Source: Nostoc foliaceum FACHB-393 (lineage in GTDB: Bacteria > Cyanobacteriota > Cyanobacteriia > Cyanobacteriales > Nostocaceae). Taken from it: a stretch of DNA of 64,000 nt. The stretch spans positions 1 through 64,000 of the forward strand of contig NZ_JACJTD010000021.1 in assembly GCF_014698505.1 (NCBI RefSeq), in the 5' to 3' direction. The position numbers were made by a program, and so were the translations under genes. This document shows, in pieces, positions 54,635 through 63,984 of the stretch. Numbering within the stretch: position 1 is the stretch's first letter; each line of letters begins with the position of its first letter. The notes under the pieces were generated by a model. That model did not search any database and was not told the DNA's origin. It saw only the letters and a list, made by a program, of their open reading frames with translations.

Positions 54635-57600
54635 TTATTTCACCCTGGCTCGGAAGCGAAAAAAGCCGTAAAAATCTTTGGCTAAATTGGGTAAATCTGG
54701 ACTTCGTGTGACATTCACCACCACTGCTCCATTGGTGTTAGCACCGCAGTATGATGGGGTTTGATCGTTAGCAGCATAAAAGCGTCCGCGATCGCTTGCA
54801 TCCTCTATATTGCTGAGGTAAACTGTGGGACTGCTAGAACTAACAGCAAGGGCAATACCTTGATCTGCTCCTCCTAAGCCACCATCACGAGGAGTCTTAC
54901 CATTAAATGCAGTGGGAATAAAAGTAGTACTGGCAGGAACTAAGTCACAGAATTTAACATTAGTAGCATCATTTGGGCCTTTTGAGAGGAAGTAGATAGT
55001 ATATTCCAACTCATCTCCTGGTTTAACAGTCCCAGCATTAATCAATCCCCGCAGGTAGCCAGCAGACCATGCAAGATCGTTATCATCAGAGGCATAGGGT
55101 TCTGGGACATAATTAGCAGCAGTAATAGCAACGTCACTGCGACCATCCACAATATCAGTTAAATCTTGGTTATTGATGCGGGTGATGCGTTTCACTAACA
55201 AAAGCTTTGCATTAACCGTAGTCGCACCGTTATTACTTTCTCCAACGCTGGTAACACGACTACCTGTAGTATCAGTATCTCTAGTTTGTAGGAAGTTTGG
55301 ACACCGTGTGCTAGCGTTTCCACTGGTGGTTGCTTCCCAGCAAGCACTGATATTAGTATCTTTACCATTGGGGGTCAAGCTGATAGACTTGCCCGAGTTA
55401 GCCCCAGCCAGAGAAGACTGATAGGTGTTGTCCCACAAATTTAGAGAACTTTGGGGAGGTGTATTAACCTCATTACCCGCACCATAGGCGATATAATCAA
55501 TAATCTTATTTTGGTTATCATATAACCAAACATCATCACCGGAATTGTTGAGCTTGGGAGTTTGTCCTAACCAAGCTTGAAAAGCTGCTCCTGTTGCTTG
55601 ATGGTTGGCATTATTATTACCAATCCAAATGACAGCATATTTCCCTGGTTGTAAAGTAGTGCCACTGGGGAAAGTATAATGAAAGCCGCCAGCAGCATCA
55701 CTACTACCGACGATAAGGTTGCCATCTGTCAACCTCACACCACTCAAATCTACCGGGGATGTAGAAGCATTGTAGAGTTCAATAAACTCATCATTGGTAT
55801 CAGTAGTAGTACCAGTTTCGTTATAAAGCACCTCGTTGATAATAACTTGACCCGCCAATGGTGAAACTTGATAAGAAGTTGTTGGGATAATATTTAAATA
55901 AGTTAGAACTGCATTACTAGGAACATAAGTCCATATATCTAATCCTTTGACATCACCGAAGGAGCCTGTACAAACTTCATTAGTGTTACCACCAGTGGCT
56001 GTACCAAAGGCACGCTGAGTACTAGTAGTATTAAATCCTGTTACCAGGTTACTGTGAGATATAGATGGTGGGGAATTTCCACACAATAGACTACCTGGTG
56101 TTCCCACATTTGTCCCAGACAAGGTACGATAGCCGCGATCGTCGTAAAACCCTGTATTATTTCCCAAACGATTGGTGACGTTGAGGAGAGTAAAGCTTGG
56201 CCCTCCCTTGGTACTGTTTTCAGCATCTATAAGAGGAAAGTGGTATTCGCCAGCATGAGTTGTGATGTTAACAGGGTAGTCTGTGCCAACGGGGAAAAAA
56301 TTACCATTATTATCTTTACCATCCCAGGTAACGGTTTGACTTCCAGATGCCGTCATAGTTCCCCGCAGTACTCGGTTTTGTAGATTAGCAGGATCATCAT
56401 CATTACCATCTCTGCTGATGACTATTTCATAGTTGCCTGCTACATTGCTGTCGAATTTAAAAACTCCACCTGTGTTTTGGTTAGAGTTATTAGCCCCAGC
56501 TGTACCAGTAAAGCTAGAATTACTGATGCTTGGAAGTGTCGCTACAGTAGGGATACCACGGGCAAAGAGAGAGTCATTTGTTCCGGCGCTAGTTTGAGGA
56601 TTATTGAAGAAAATGACGTGGTTGGGTAAGGCGAAATTTGTTCCACCTTGAAGTTGTGGCATCAGAGCATTATTAACTGCACTCAGAACATCATGGTAGA
56701 GTGGTGTTTTTCCATCGCTGTCATAGTAGCCTACATCATTGCCATAAATGACAAAACCATTGGGGTCTAAGCCATTGAGGGCAGTTTTATATTGATAACC
56801 ATCTTTAGTGACAATGTAGAATGAAGATTCGATCGGTCTGCCATTGCCTCCAGTAAATAGTGCTAAGTAGTCGGCAAAGAGTCGCCCGTTAATATCTGTT
56901 GTGGAAGTCAAGCTGCTGCGTACTGTCACATCCCACGCAGCTATACTGGTTCCTGATGGATCTTTAAAGTTGGTGTCGAAGTCAATTGCTGATGTAGGAG
57001 TTCCATCAAAGTTACTATTACCTCCTTGACCTCCATAGAAAGCTACATAATAAATCCCATCACCGCCGACTGGAACTTGATAGTAACAGGGTACGTAGCC
57101 GTTAGCGATCGCCCCACCCGTTGTTGCAGTTGCTGGGTTTGTAATTGTGTCTGGGCCTGCTAATTCTTGGTTACGGCTAGATATTTTACCCTGATTTGTG
57201 TTTAGAGTCTGAGTTCTTTGGGTGGAGCATTGGAACTTAAGATTAGAGAGGGTTTCATTACCTATTCGACCTGTTTTGGTGCCATAGATCAAAATATCAC
57301 CACTATCTACTCCCACAGAACTAGAACCCAAGAGGATGTATTCTCCAGCTTTAGCATACACCTGTAGCAATGTGCGCCGCAGAAGAGAATGATCCGCAGG
57401 GGTTGTAGGGCCATACTTGTCTGTCGCCCGCCATTCAAGGTTGGCTCTAGCACCAGTAGTACCGCTAGGATACAAATTCCTACTGCCTTCTGCTTGAACT
57501 GGTTGTATCCAGTAACCCCAAGTACACAGTATTAGAGCCAGCCTACCAAGCCATCTTCTTCGGTGTCTGAGAGATTTGAGGTTCGCGCAGCCTCTCGGCA

Positions 57601-57640
57601 GGAAAATTACCTGTGAAAGATATTTAAAAAATAGGCTCAT
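54635..57640 (-). CDS. large exported protein with lamin-tail (LTD) domain
   Basis: This 1001-residue protein has an N-terminal signal peptide (after a basic lead RHRRRWLGRL, cleavage near VQA-E). The mature part is beta-rich. Near residues 430-480 is a FlgD-like Ig unit (QTVTWDGKDNNGNFFPVG). Near 595-710 is a lamin-tail domain (IINEVLYNE, DEFIELYNAS, GKYAVIWIGNN). A DUF11-like domain closes the chain (DELEYTIYFLSKGPNDATNV). Low-complexity Asn/Gly/Thr-rich segments join them. It is probably a cell-surface or outer-membrane associated protein; the role is unknown. Confidence 0.8.
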   Translation of the reverse strand: MSLFFKYLSQVIFLPRGCANLKSLRHRRRWLGRLALILCTWGYWIQPVQAEGSRNLYPSGTTGARANLEWRATDKYGPTTPADHSLLRRTLLQVYAKAGEYILLGSSSVGVDSGDILIYGTKTGRIGNETLSNLKFQCSTQRTQTLNTNQGKISSRNQELAGPDTITNPATATTGGAIANGYVPCYYQVPVGGDGIYYVAFYGGQGGNSNFDGTPTSAIDFDTNFKDPSGTSIAAWDVTVRSSLTSTTDINGRLFADYLALFTGGNGRPIESSFYIVTKDGYQYKTALNGLDPNGFVIYGNDVGYYDSDGKTPLYHDVLSAVNNALMPQLQGGTNFALPNHVIFFNNPQTSAGTNDSLFARGIPTVATLPSISNSSFTGTAGANNSNQNTGGVFKFDSNVAGNYEIVISRDGNDDDPANLQNRVLRGTMTASGSQTVTWDGKDNNGNFFPVGTDYPVNITTHAGEYHFPLIDAENSTKGGPSFTLLNVTNRLGNNTGFYDDRGYRTLSGTNVGTPGSLLCGNSPPSISHSNLVTGFNTTSTQRAFGTATGGNTNEVCTGSFGDVKGLDIWTYVPSNAVLTYLNIIPTTSYQVSPLAGQVIINEVLYNETGTTTDTNDEFIELYNASTSPVDLSGVRLTDGNLIVGSSDAAGGFHYTFPSGTTLQPGKYAVIWIGNNNANHQATGAAFQAWLGQTPKLNNSGDDVWLYDNQNKIIDYIAYGAGNEVNTPPQSSLNLWDNTYQSSLAGANSGKSISLTPNGKDTNISACWEATTSGNASTRCPNFLQTRDTDTTGSRVTSVGESNNGATTVNAKLLLVKRITRINNQDLTDIVDGRSDVAITAANYVPEPYASDDNDLAWSAGYLRGLINAGTVKPGDELEYTIYFLSKGPNDATNVKFCDLVPASTTFIPTAFNGKTPRDGGLGGADQGIALAVSSSSPTVYLSNIEDASDRGRFYAANDQTPSYCGANTNGAVVVNVTRSPDLPNLAKDFYGFFRFRARVK

Positions 57641-57850
57641 AACTGGTTTACCAGATCCTCACTCCAGGCTTTAATTGGTAACAAAAAGCGATCGCCTACT
57701 TTTAGATTGCCCAATATCAGCAAGAACCTACCATCTTGATTCACATTTACGGACACAGCAAAGCTATGCCCCTACTAGCATGGTCTATTTACCTGAAGGG
57801 ACGCTGCTTGAAGGGCTTCTGCTTTGCAGTACGCAGACTAATTATATGCA

Positions 57851-58708
57851 TTACAGAGAATTGGCTTTAGCAGTTCGCTTCACCAATTGATCTAACTCTT
57901 GCTGCATCTGACTAACAACTAATTCATAACATTCATTGACATAGTGGCGATCGCTAGCTGCTTCTCGACCGTAACGTTCAAATACAATTGGTGGACAAAC
58001 CTGCGTATACATGGGCACTGGTAATGGAATGTTGGGCAACGGGCCAATTGCTAATCCCCAAGGTAGTCCGAGATAGATAGGAAAAACTTCCGGATCAATC
58101 CCCAAAAGCCAAGGCATTCCCCATTCGTGGAGTTGCTGCACAACTTTGTAGCAGTCAGCCAGTACAATCAGCGTATCGTGAGCACCCCAGGAAATCACAG
58201 GTACAATCGGCACATTTTCCCGTAACGCTAACTTGATAAATCCTTGCCGCCCTGCAAAGTAGATTTTATTACGTAAATAATGCGGTCGGAAGACATCTTC
58301 GGCTCCACCTGGATAAACTAGCACACTAGCTCCAGAGCGCAAGGCAGTGTAAGCCATTTTTGGATGAGCCATGATTGCTCCAGCTTTGGCAGCCAGTTGG
58401 GCTATTGGCGGGCTAACCTGCCAAGCTTTGGGATGCATCAAACCATAAACGGGTTGCTCAACACCAAATCGTCGGAACCAGTCGTACATCACCATTGTCA
58501 TATCGGGAGCTGCGAGTCCCCCATTGTGTGAACCGACAAATAGGACTTTTTCTTGGGGTGGAATATTATCCCAACCACTAGTTTGAACTCGAAAATAGTA
58601 GTGATAGAAAAAGCCCAACAGGGGCATCAGAGATTCTATGAATTTTGGATCTCGCTCATCCAAAGACCAACCGGGTTTTTTATTTAACAGATGCTGCTTT
58701 TTTGACAT
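57851..58708 (-). CDS. lysophospholipid/glycerol acyltransferase-like enzyme
   Basis: The 285-residue protein has the acyltransferase block FVGSHNGGLAAPDMTM near residue 60, where the usual HX4D is a wider H-x7-D, and then LVYPGGAEDVFRP and VPIVPVISWGAHDTL, as in MGAT/DGAT-like plant and bacterial acyltransferases. A hydrophobic stretch near residue 27 may associate it with membranes. A homologue of this type in Synechocystis (slr2103) makes neutral lipids such as acylated plastoquinol; whether this is its orthologue would need a search. Confidence 0.7.
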   Translation of the reverse strand: MSKKQHLLNKKPGWSLDERDPKFIESLMPLLGFFYHYYFRVQTSGWDNIPPQEKVLFVGSHNGGLAAPDMTMVMYDWFRRFGVEQPVYGLMHPKAWQVSPPIAQLAAKAGAIMAHPKMAYTALRSGASVLVYPGGAEDVFRPHYLRNKIYFAGRQGFIKLALRENVPIVPVISWGAHDTLIVLADCYKVVQQLHEWGMPWLLGIDPEVFPIYLGLPWGLAIGPLPNIPLPVPMYTQVCPPIVFERYGREAASDRHYVNECYELVVSQMQQELDQLVKRTAKANSL

Positions 58709-58755
58709 TGATGCATTCTAATCCCTTGCTCTCCTCTAGAGGCTCTGTGTATACC

Positions 58756-59952
58756 TTAGCTTTTATCGCTGTTTTGCTTCTGCTTGACTAACCAAACAGA
58801 GAGCAGAGCGATCGCTACACCAACTAGAATAAAGCAATAAATGTAGCCGAAGTTATCGACAATCCTACCAAATACTGCTGCGCCGATTCCCTGTCCGACA
58901 AACAAGCTGAAGGCGAACAGCGAAACAGCAGTGCCTCGTGCTTGGGGGGAAAGCTCAGTGGCTTGGGTTTGGAGGGTGCTGTGCATCATATAAAAGCCCA
59001 ATCCCATTAAAATACTCAAGGGGATAAACAGCATCCAGTTCTGGAACAATGCGATCGCTAAGAAGCTGATACACATCAAGCCTCCTCCCACTCCCATCAA
59101 ACCAATTTCACCCAGTCGCCTGACTAACCATTTAACTGAGCGACTATAAATCAGTCCACCCAATCCAAAACCACTGAGCATAAACCCGATCGCTACATAA
59201 CTTAGACTATAGCGATCGCGCAGAAATGCGCCGATGTAAGCAAATGCCCCAAAGACGCAAAAGCCTTCCACAAACACCCCCACAATCACAGTCTGGGCGA
59301 TCGGTTGGGTCAACAGTTGGGAATAAGGCCGAAATGTTATCCTACCTACACGACCTTGGGAACGTTGACCATTACCCAGATGGCGCGTCTTACGCCATAG
59401 AAGTCCAGCAATGCCAAGGGAGACGATGCCAAATAGGAGAAAGATATCACGCCAGCTGATATATTCCCCAAATATGCCGCCCAAACTACCACCCATTATT
59501 TGACCTAGCATCAGGGCACTTAGATACTTACCGATTGCAGCTTGGCGTTTTTCATAAGGAAAGTTGTCACCAATATAAGCTAGGGTGACGGGGATAATCC
59601 CAGCAGCAGCTATCCCTGTGAGAAACCGTAGCAAGGTAAGTAAGACTATATTTGAGACAAAGGCACAAACGGCAGTACCTACAGCAAATGCCGCCAGAGC
59701 TACTGTAATTACCTTAAGTTTGCCGATGCTATCGCCTAGTGGGCCATAGGCTAACTGAAATAGCCCGTAGGGAATCGTATATGCCGAGATAATCACCGCA
59801 GCAGTGCCAACGCCGACTTTGAACTCGTCGGCAATAATATGCAGTAGGGGATCAATCACCCGTGCATCAGCAATCACCATGAAGGCCGCAGCGCCCAACA
59901 GTCCTAATGAGACAGGTGTTTTGCCTGCTATATCTGTTGCTAACCTGCCCAC
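58756..59952 (-). CDS. major facilitator superfamily transporter
   Basis: This 398-residue protein has about 12 membrane spans. The inter-span loop YGPLGDSIGKLKV (D-x-x-G-x-x-x-x/R-K pattern) lies between TM2 and TM3, and LRFLTGIAAAGIIPVTLAYI is the TM4 region of drug/sugar exporters. No substrate can be named. It runs in the same direction as the acyltransferase gene, with a 47-bp gap, so they may be cotranscribed. Confidence 0.85.
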   Translation of the reverse strand: MGRLATDIAGKTPVSLGLLGAAAFMVIADARVIDPLLHIIADEFKVGVGTAAVIISAYTIPYGLFQLAYGPLGDSIGKLKVITVALAAFAVGTAVCAFVSNIVLLTLLRFLTGIAAAGIIPVTLAYIGDNFPYEKRQAAIGKYLSALMLGQIMGGSLGGIFGEYISWRDIFLLFGIVSLGIAGLLWRKTRHLGNGQRSQGRVGRITFRPYSQLLTQPIAQTVIVGVFVEGFCVFGAFAYIGAFLRDRYSLSYVAIGFMLSGFGLGGLIYSRSVKWLVRRLGEIGLMGVGGGLMCISFLAIALFQNWMLFIPLSILMGLGFYMMHSTLQTQATELSPQARGTAVSLFAFSLFVGQGIGAAVFGRIVDNFGYIYCFILVGVAIALLSVWLVKQKQNSDKS

Positions 59953-59961
59953 TCAGTTCTC

Positions 59962-60507
59962 CTATTTGTTAATCACGAATTGCTCCAGATCGTGATACTG
60001 CCCTTTGAAGAAGCCATGCTGTTTCAGTACACCCTGACTTTGAAAACCTAACTTTTCTAGCAACTTTTTAGAAGCTATGTTGTCCAGCATGACTTGGGCA
60101 ACAACGAAACACAAACCCATTTTCTCAAACCCAAATTGCAAGATGGTATGCACTGCCTCAGTCATTATGCCTTGTCTCCAAAAAGTACTGACAAGCTCAT
60201 AACCGACCTCAGCAGAATGTTCTTGTGGGTTCCACCTAAAGCCACAAGAACCAATCAAAACGTTGTCTTGCTTACGGGCAATTCCCCAGCGAATTCCTTC
60301 TCCTTGCTCAAACCGCTTGGCTCTACGTTCAATCACAGCGATCGCTTCTTCAATAGAAGTGAAAGTATCAAGATCGTGAAACTGAGTCACGGCTGGATTG
60401 GAGAATATAGCAAAGATAGCCTCAGCATCCTGCAAAGTTGTCTCACGAAGAAGGAGCCTTTCTGTTTCTAATTCAGGAAAGGAAGATAGTGAGAACTCGT
60501 TGCTCAT
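59962..60507 (-). CDS. GNAT acetyltransferase (RimJ/RimL type)
   Basis: The 181-residue protein opens with the RimJ/L pattern LETERLLLRETTLQDAEAIF, has IGSCGFRWNPQEHSAEVGYE and ends in the acetyl-CoA loop WRQGIMTEAVHTILQFGFEK with VMLDNIASKKLLEKLGFQ. Members acetylate ribosomal protein N-termini or small substrates. It is 9 bp upstream of the MFS gene on the same strand, so probably one operon. Confidence 0.85.
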   Translation of the reverse strand: MSNEFSLSSFPELETERLLLRETTLQDAEAIFAIFSNPAVTQFHDLDTFTSIEEAIAVIERRAKRFEQGEGIRWGIARKQDNVLIGSCGFRWNPQEHSAEVGYELVSTFWRQGIMTEAVHTILQFGFEKMGLCFVVAQVMLDNIASKKLLEKLGFQSQGVLKQHGFFKGQYHDLEQFVINK

Positions 60508-60565
60508 AATTGCTCCTTTAGAGCTTACTTAGCGATCGCCACAGTGACAAAACAATTCAAAACGC

Positions 60566-61264
60566 TCAAGGTTGAATAGTTTTCGCCGACTGGTTAAATA
60601 ACAAATCTCGTGACTTATCTGGATCAAGCGCTTGAGTTTTCAGTGCTTCTGCTTTCTCGTAGGCGCGAATTGTTGCTGGACGGGTCTTAATTGCCTCAAA
60701 CCAGCGCTTCAGATGAGGAAAATTCTCTAGATTCTGACTTTGGCGTTCATAGCCCACAATCCAGGGATAAGCAGCAATATCGGCGATGGAATAATCGCCA
60801 GCCACAAATTCTTTATCTGCTAGTTGCTTATTCAGCACTGCATATAAGCGTCCCGTCTCATTCACATAGCGATTAATGGCATACTCTATTTTTTCGGGAG
60901 CGTAGGCGCTAAAGTGATGATTTTGTCCCGCCATTGGCCCCAATCCTGCAATTTGCCAGAACAACCATTCTAAAACTTGAGTGCGATTACGTAAATCTTG
61001 TGGGATTAATTTCCCGGTTTTTTCTGCTAAATACAGCAAGATTGCACCAGACTCAAATACCGAAATTGGCGCACCTCCATCTGCTGGTTCGTGGTCAACA
61101 ATCGCGGGGATGCGATTGTTAGGAGAAATCTTTAAAAATTCCGGTTTAAATTGATCCCCAGCCCCAATATTCACAGGAATTATGGTATATTGCAAGCCGA
61201 CTTCTTCCAAGAAAATCGTAATTTTATGACCGTTTGGGGTTGTCCAATAATAAAGATCAATCAT
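60566..61264 (-). CDS. glutathione S-transferase (YfcG/nu type)
   Basis: The N-terminal thioredoxin-fold domain begins LYYWTTPNGHKITIFLEEVG, where the TTPN loop replaces the catalytic Tyr or Ser of other classes, as in YfcG, and includes RIPAIVDHEP and FESGAILLYLAEKTG (glutathione-binding). The helical C-terminal domain has ADKEFVAGDYSIADIAAYPW. The 232-residue length is normal. Such proteins reduce disulfides with glutathione. It is followed by the GNAT and MFS genes. Confidence 0.9.
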   Translation of the reverse strand: MIDLYYWTTPNGHKITIFLEEVGLQYTIIPVNIGAGDQFKPEFLKISPNNRIPAIVDHEPADGGAPISVFESGAILLYLAEKTGKLIPQDLRNRTQVLEWLFWQIAGLGPMAGQNHHFSAYAPEKIEYAINRYVNETGRLYAVLNKQLADKEFVAGDYSIADIAAYPWIVGYERQSQNLENFPHLKRWFEAIKTRPATIRAYEKAEALKTQALDPDKSRDLLFNQSAKTIQP

Positions 61265-61318
61265 GGTTATTTTTCCTAAAATTGTGCGATTGTTTTTTAA
61301 GTGAATGGTGCGGACAGC

Positions 61319-61346
61319 TCTTTCGGATTTCTCGCAAAATCTGAAA
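61319..61346. promoter_or_regulatory. inverted repeat upstream of the GST gene
   Basis: CTTTCGGATTT and AAATCTGAAAG pair with one G-U around TCTCGC. It could be an operator or attenuator; only the sequence symmetry is seen. Confidence 0.35.
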
Positions 61347-61360
61347 GAAAGGGGAAAAAC

Positions 61361-61393
61361 TGCTAAAATGCATACACAGTAAGCATTTTAGCA
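61361..61393. promoter_or_regulatory. perfect 11-bp inverted repeat
   Basis: TGCTAAAATGC (61361-61371) and GCATTTTAGCA (61383-61393) are exact complements with an 11-base spacer. The centre-to-centre distance of the arms (22 bp) is two helical turns, as for a dimeric repressor site, but a hairpin role is equally possible. Confidence 0.4.
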
Positions 61394-61840
61394 CTTTATA
61401 CCCAAAAGTCTTGTCCTAGAGGTAAGATGGAAAATCGCTGTCAGGAATGGAGCTAAAGCCCCATACTGGAATATTTTGCTGGACTATTACTGATTATTTT
61501 GCATTACAAAAAAAGATGAGATGCTTAAAAAAAATTAACTTTTTAGTTTCTGGATGACATTTTCAGGTTGTGCCTGGGAATCCTGGTTTGAAGATGAATC
61601 TCAGATCGATAATTTCAGGCTATGTGGTTAACATCTATTTTATCCCTGATTAAGCATTTATCGGCCGCTTGCTGTAGAGCGCTAAAAGGTTATTTATGTT
61701 GGGTGTAACTTAGCTTGCTTTAGTTATCGATGGAGGTGTAGTCCGAAGCTCATCTGTAGAGACATGGTGCTTTTAGAAAATTTGGTGAAGTTAAATTGTA
61801 ACCAAAAACCGAGAATTTCAAATAATTTAGAGAGTAACTT

Positions 61841-62806
61841 ATGATTGAAAAAACAGTAAAACTGATTGAAGGAAACTTATTGCCAAAAGGAGATTATGTT
61901 TCCTCAGGATTTGCTACTATCCAGCCAGATTTATATTTTCCCAATATAATTTTAGGAAATAAATATGATTCTTTTTGGCTTTACTTGCGAAGGGATATTA
62001 CTCATAATTGGTACGTTGATAAGCGACGGCAAAATGTAGGATTTGTCAGCAGAGATGAAGCTCATATTATATACAATACAGCTTTAAAATTTCAGGGTAA
62101 AAAAGCTTTAGAAATAGGTTGCTGGATGGGTTGGTCAGCTTGTCATTTAGCTCTAGGAGGAGTGCAGCTAGATGTCATCGATCCTATGCTATCCGAACAA
62201 TTATTTAATGAAAGCGTCACAGATTCGTTAAAGTCGGCAGGCGTTAAAGAATCCGTGAATCTAATACCAGGATATAGCCCTCAAAAAGTAGAAGAGATAG
62301 CAAATAAATTTCAACGGAAATGGTCATTGATATTTATAGATGGTAATCACGAAGCACCGGCTCCGCTGAATGATACAATTATTTGCGAACAACTTGCAGA
62401 AGCAGATGCTTTAATTTTATTTCATGATTTGGCTTCTCCCGACGTAGGACAAGGCTTGGACTACTTAAAAGAGAAAGGGTGGAACACAATGGTCTATCAA
62501 ACTATGCAAATTATGGGAGTTGCGTGGCGGGGAAATGTTGAGCCTGTAATACATCAGCCAGATCCTAAAATTAACTGGCCCCTACCTCCACATTTACAAG
62601 GTTATTCTGTAAGTGGTTCAGTTCAAACTGCGGCGGAAGATAAATTTGCAGAAATTCTCAGAGCAGTTCGACCATATACTTTATTGAGTGAAGGAAAGTT
62701 ATTCTCGCTTTATAGTCAGGTAAAACAACTATATTGTTATCTTTTTTGGCTGCCAAAAATGTTAATACAAGCGATCGCTAGAATCAAACCTATCAAGCAC
62801 GACTAG
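61841..62806 (+). CDS. class I SAM-dependent methyltransferase
   Basis: The 321-residue protein has a Rossmann methyltransferase core: KKALEIGCWMGWSACHLAL (motif I), VQLDVIDPML (motif II acid) and WSLIFIDGNHEAPAPLNDTI (motif IV), as in Methyltransf_24-type enzymes, which act on sugars or other small molecules in surface-glycan loci. The C-terminal 90 residues are a helical extension. An A-rich AGAGAGTAA precedes the ATG. The target is unknown. Confidence 0.82.
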   Translation: MIEKTVKLIEGNLLPKGDYVSSGFATIQPDLYFPNIILGNKYDSFWLYLRRDITHNWYVDKRRQNVGFVSRDEAHIIYNTALKFQGKKALEIGCWMGWSACHLALGGVQLDVIDPMLSEQLFNESVTDSLKSAGVKESVNLIPGYSPQKVEEIANKFQRKWSLIFIDGNHEAPAPLNDTIICEQLAEADALILFHDLASPDVGQGLDYLKEKGWNTMVYQTMQIMGVAWRGNVEPVIHQPDPKINWPLPPHLQGYSVSGSVQTAAEDKFAEILRAVRPYTLLSEGKLFSLYSQVKQLYCYLFWLPKMLIQAIARIKPIKHD

Positions 62807-62817
62807 CTTTGTATTAT

Positions 62818-62860
62818 AAGCCATCACTAGCGACTGGCTATGTGCCGCTAGTGATGGCTT
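62818..62860. terminator. perfect hairpin terminator overlapping a gene end
   Basis: A 15-bp perfect stem (AAGCCATCACTAGCG with its complement) lies between convergent genes. Its right arm includes the last codons and the TAG stop of the ABC ATPase gene (62848-62850). It can stop transcription in both directions. Confidence 0.75.
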
Positions 62861-63984
62861 TCTCTGGATGAAACATAGAGCTTCAATTCATCATGCCCCT
62901 GTAGCTCGTCTTGATAAAACAATTTTATTGCTTGGTAGTCCAAAAGTGCATGAGTCATTTTTGAACTGACGACCATTTCATGAAAATCGGAACGATCAAT
63001 GGCAATAACTTTGATCGCTGCGTCATGTGCCGCACGTACAGTTGCTTTGCGCGTGGTTTCGTGCAGTAATCCTATTTCACCAAAATAGTTATTAGGCCCC
63101 AATGTTTGTAATAATTTTGATTCCGAACCTGAAAACTCTTGAATGATTTCTACCTCCCCTTCAATCAAGATATAGAATTTATCAGCCACCTCACCCTGGC
63201 GAATAACAATTTCACCGGGCTGGAAGGTCAACATTTTTAACTTGGGAATCAATTGAATTAATTGCTTATCCGTTAAAGTTGGTAAAGCAACAGATAGCTG
63301 ACCCTCATAGTCCACATCAAGTTTGCCATCTTCCATACGCACGATGCGATCGCTAGCCCCAAAGATACGACTGTCATGGGTAACAATCAAAACTGCACTT
63401 CCTTGTTCTTTCGCTAGTGTCGTCATCAATTCGGTGACTTCTTGTCCTGTTTGCCGATCTAAAGCGGATGTAGGCTCGTCCGCCAGAAGTAATCGAGGGC
63501 GGTGAACGAGGGCGCGGGCGATCGCAACACGTTGTTTTTGTCCGCCAGAGAGATCCCTTGGATAAGCGCTCAGATGCTGCCCTAACCCTACCGCTTTCAG
63601 GATTTCCGTACTTTGGCTTCTTGCTTCTTGAGGCGTGAAATTATCCTGTAGTTCCAGAGAAACCATCACATTCTGCTGGACAGTCATAAAATCCAGTAAG
63701 TTAAAATGCTGAAAAACATAGCCGATACCTCGCCGTATTTGCATTCGCTGGATTTCGTTGGCTCCCTTCAATTCATGATCCAGCACTTGGAGACTACCCT
63801 CTTGAACAGAACGCATACAGCCAATTAGAGATAGTAGCGTTGTTTTTCCAGAACCAGATGCTCCAGTTAAAATAACAACTTCTTTTGGGTAAATATCCAG
63901 ATCAATTCCAAATAAAATTTGTTTTTGATTTTTGCCTTCTTGATAATAATGATTTAGCTTTTTGATGGCTATTACCTGACTCAT
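62848..63984 (-). CDS. DevA-type ABC ATPase fused to a cyclic-nucleotide-binding domain
   Basis: Residues 1-235 are a LolD/MacB/DevA-class ATPase: Walker A GASGSGKT (41-48), Q-loop FQHFNLLDFM, signature LSGGQ (145-149), Walker B LLLADE (165-170) and switch VTHDSRIFG. DevA drives the export of heterocyst glycolipid with DevB and DevC. Residues about 250-365 form a second domain of the CAP/CNMP-binding fold: LTFQPGEIVIRQGEVADKFY, EVEIIQEF and the phosphate-binding cassette FGEIGLLHETTRKATVRA with Glu303 and Arg312 intact. DevA itself lacks this part. The stop lies inside a terminator hairpin. Partner devB/devC-like genes, if any, lie beyond the right edge. Confidence 0.9.
   Translation of the reverse strand: MSQVIAIKKLNHYYQEGKNQKQILFGIDLDIYPKEVVILTGASGSGKTTLLSLIGCMRSVQEGSLQVLDHELKGANEIQRMQIRRGIGYVFQHFNLLDFMTVQQNVMVSLELQDNFTPQEARSQSTEILKAVGLGQHLSAYPRDLSGGQKQRVAIARALVHRPRLLLADEPTSALDRQTGQEVTELMTTLAKEQGSAVLIVTHDSRIFGASDRIVRMEDGKLDVDYEGQLSVALPTLTDKQLIQLIPKLKMLTFQPGEIVIRQGEVADKFYILIEGEVEIIQEFSGSESKLLQTLGPNNYFGEIGLLHETTRKATVRAAHDAAIKVIAIDRSDFHEMVVSSKMTHALLDYQAIKLFYQDELQGHDELKLYVSSRESHH

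Larger units (their letters stand above)
61265..61840. other. divergent promoter region with two hairpins
   Basis: A 576-bp gap between the GST (minus) and methyltransferase (plus) genes. Two neighbouring inverted repeats lie within 130 bp of the GST start (61319-61346 and 61361-61393, listed separately). The rest is A+T-rich with no gene. Confidence 0.45.
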
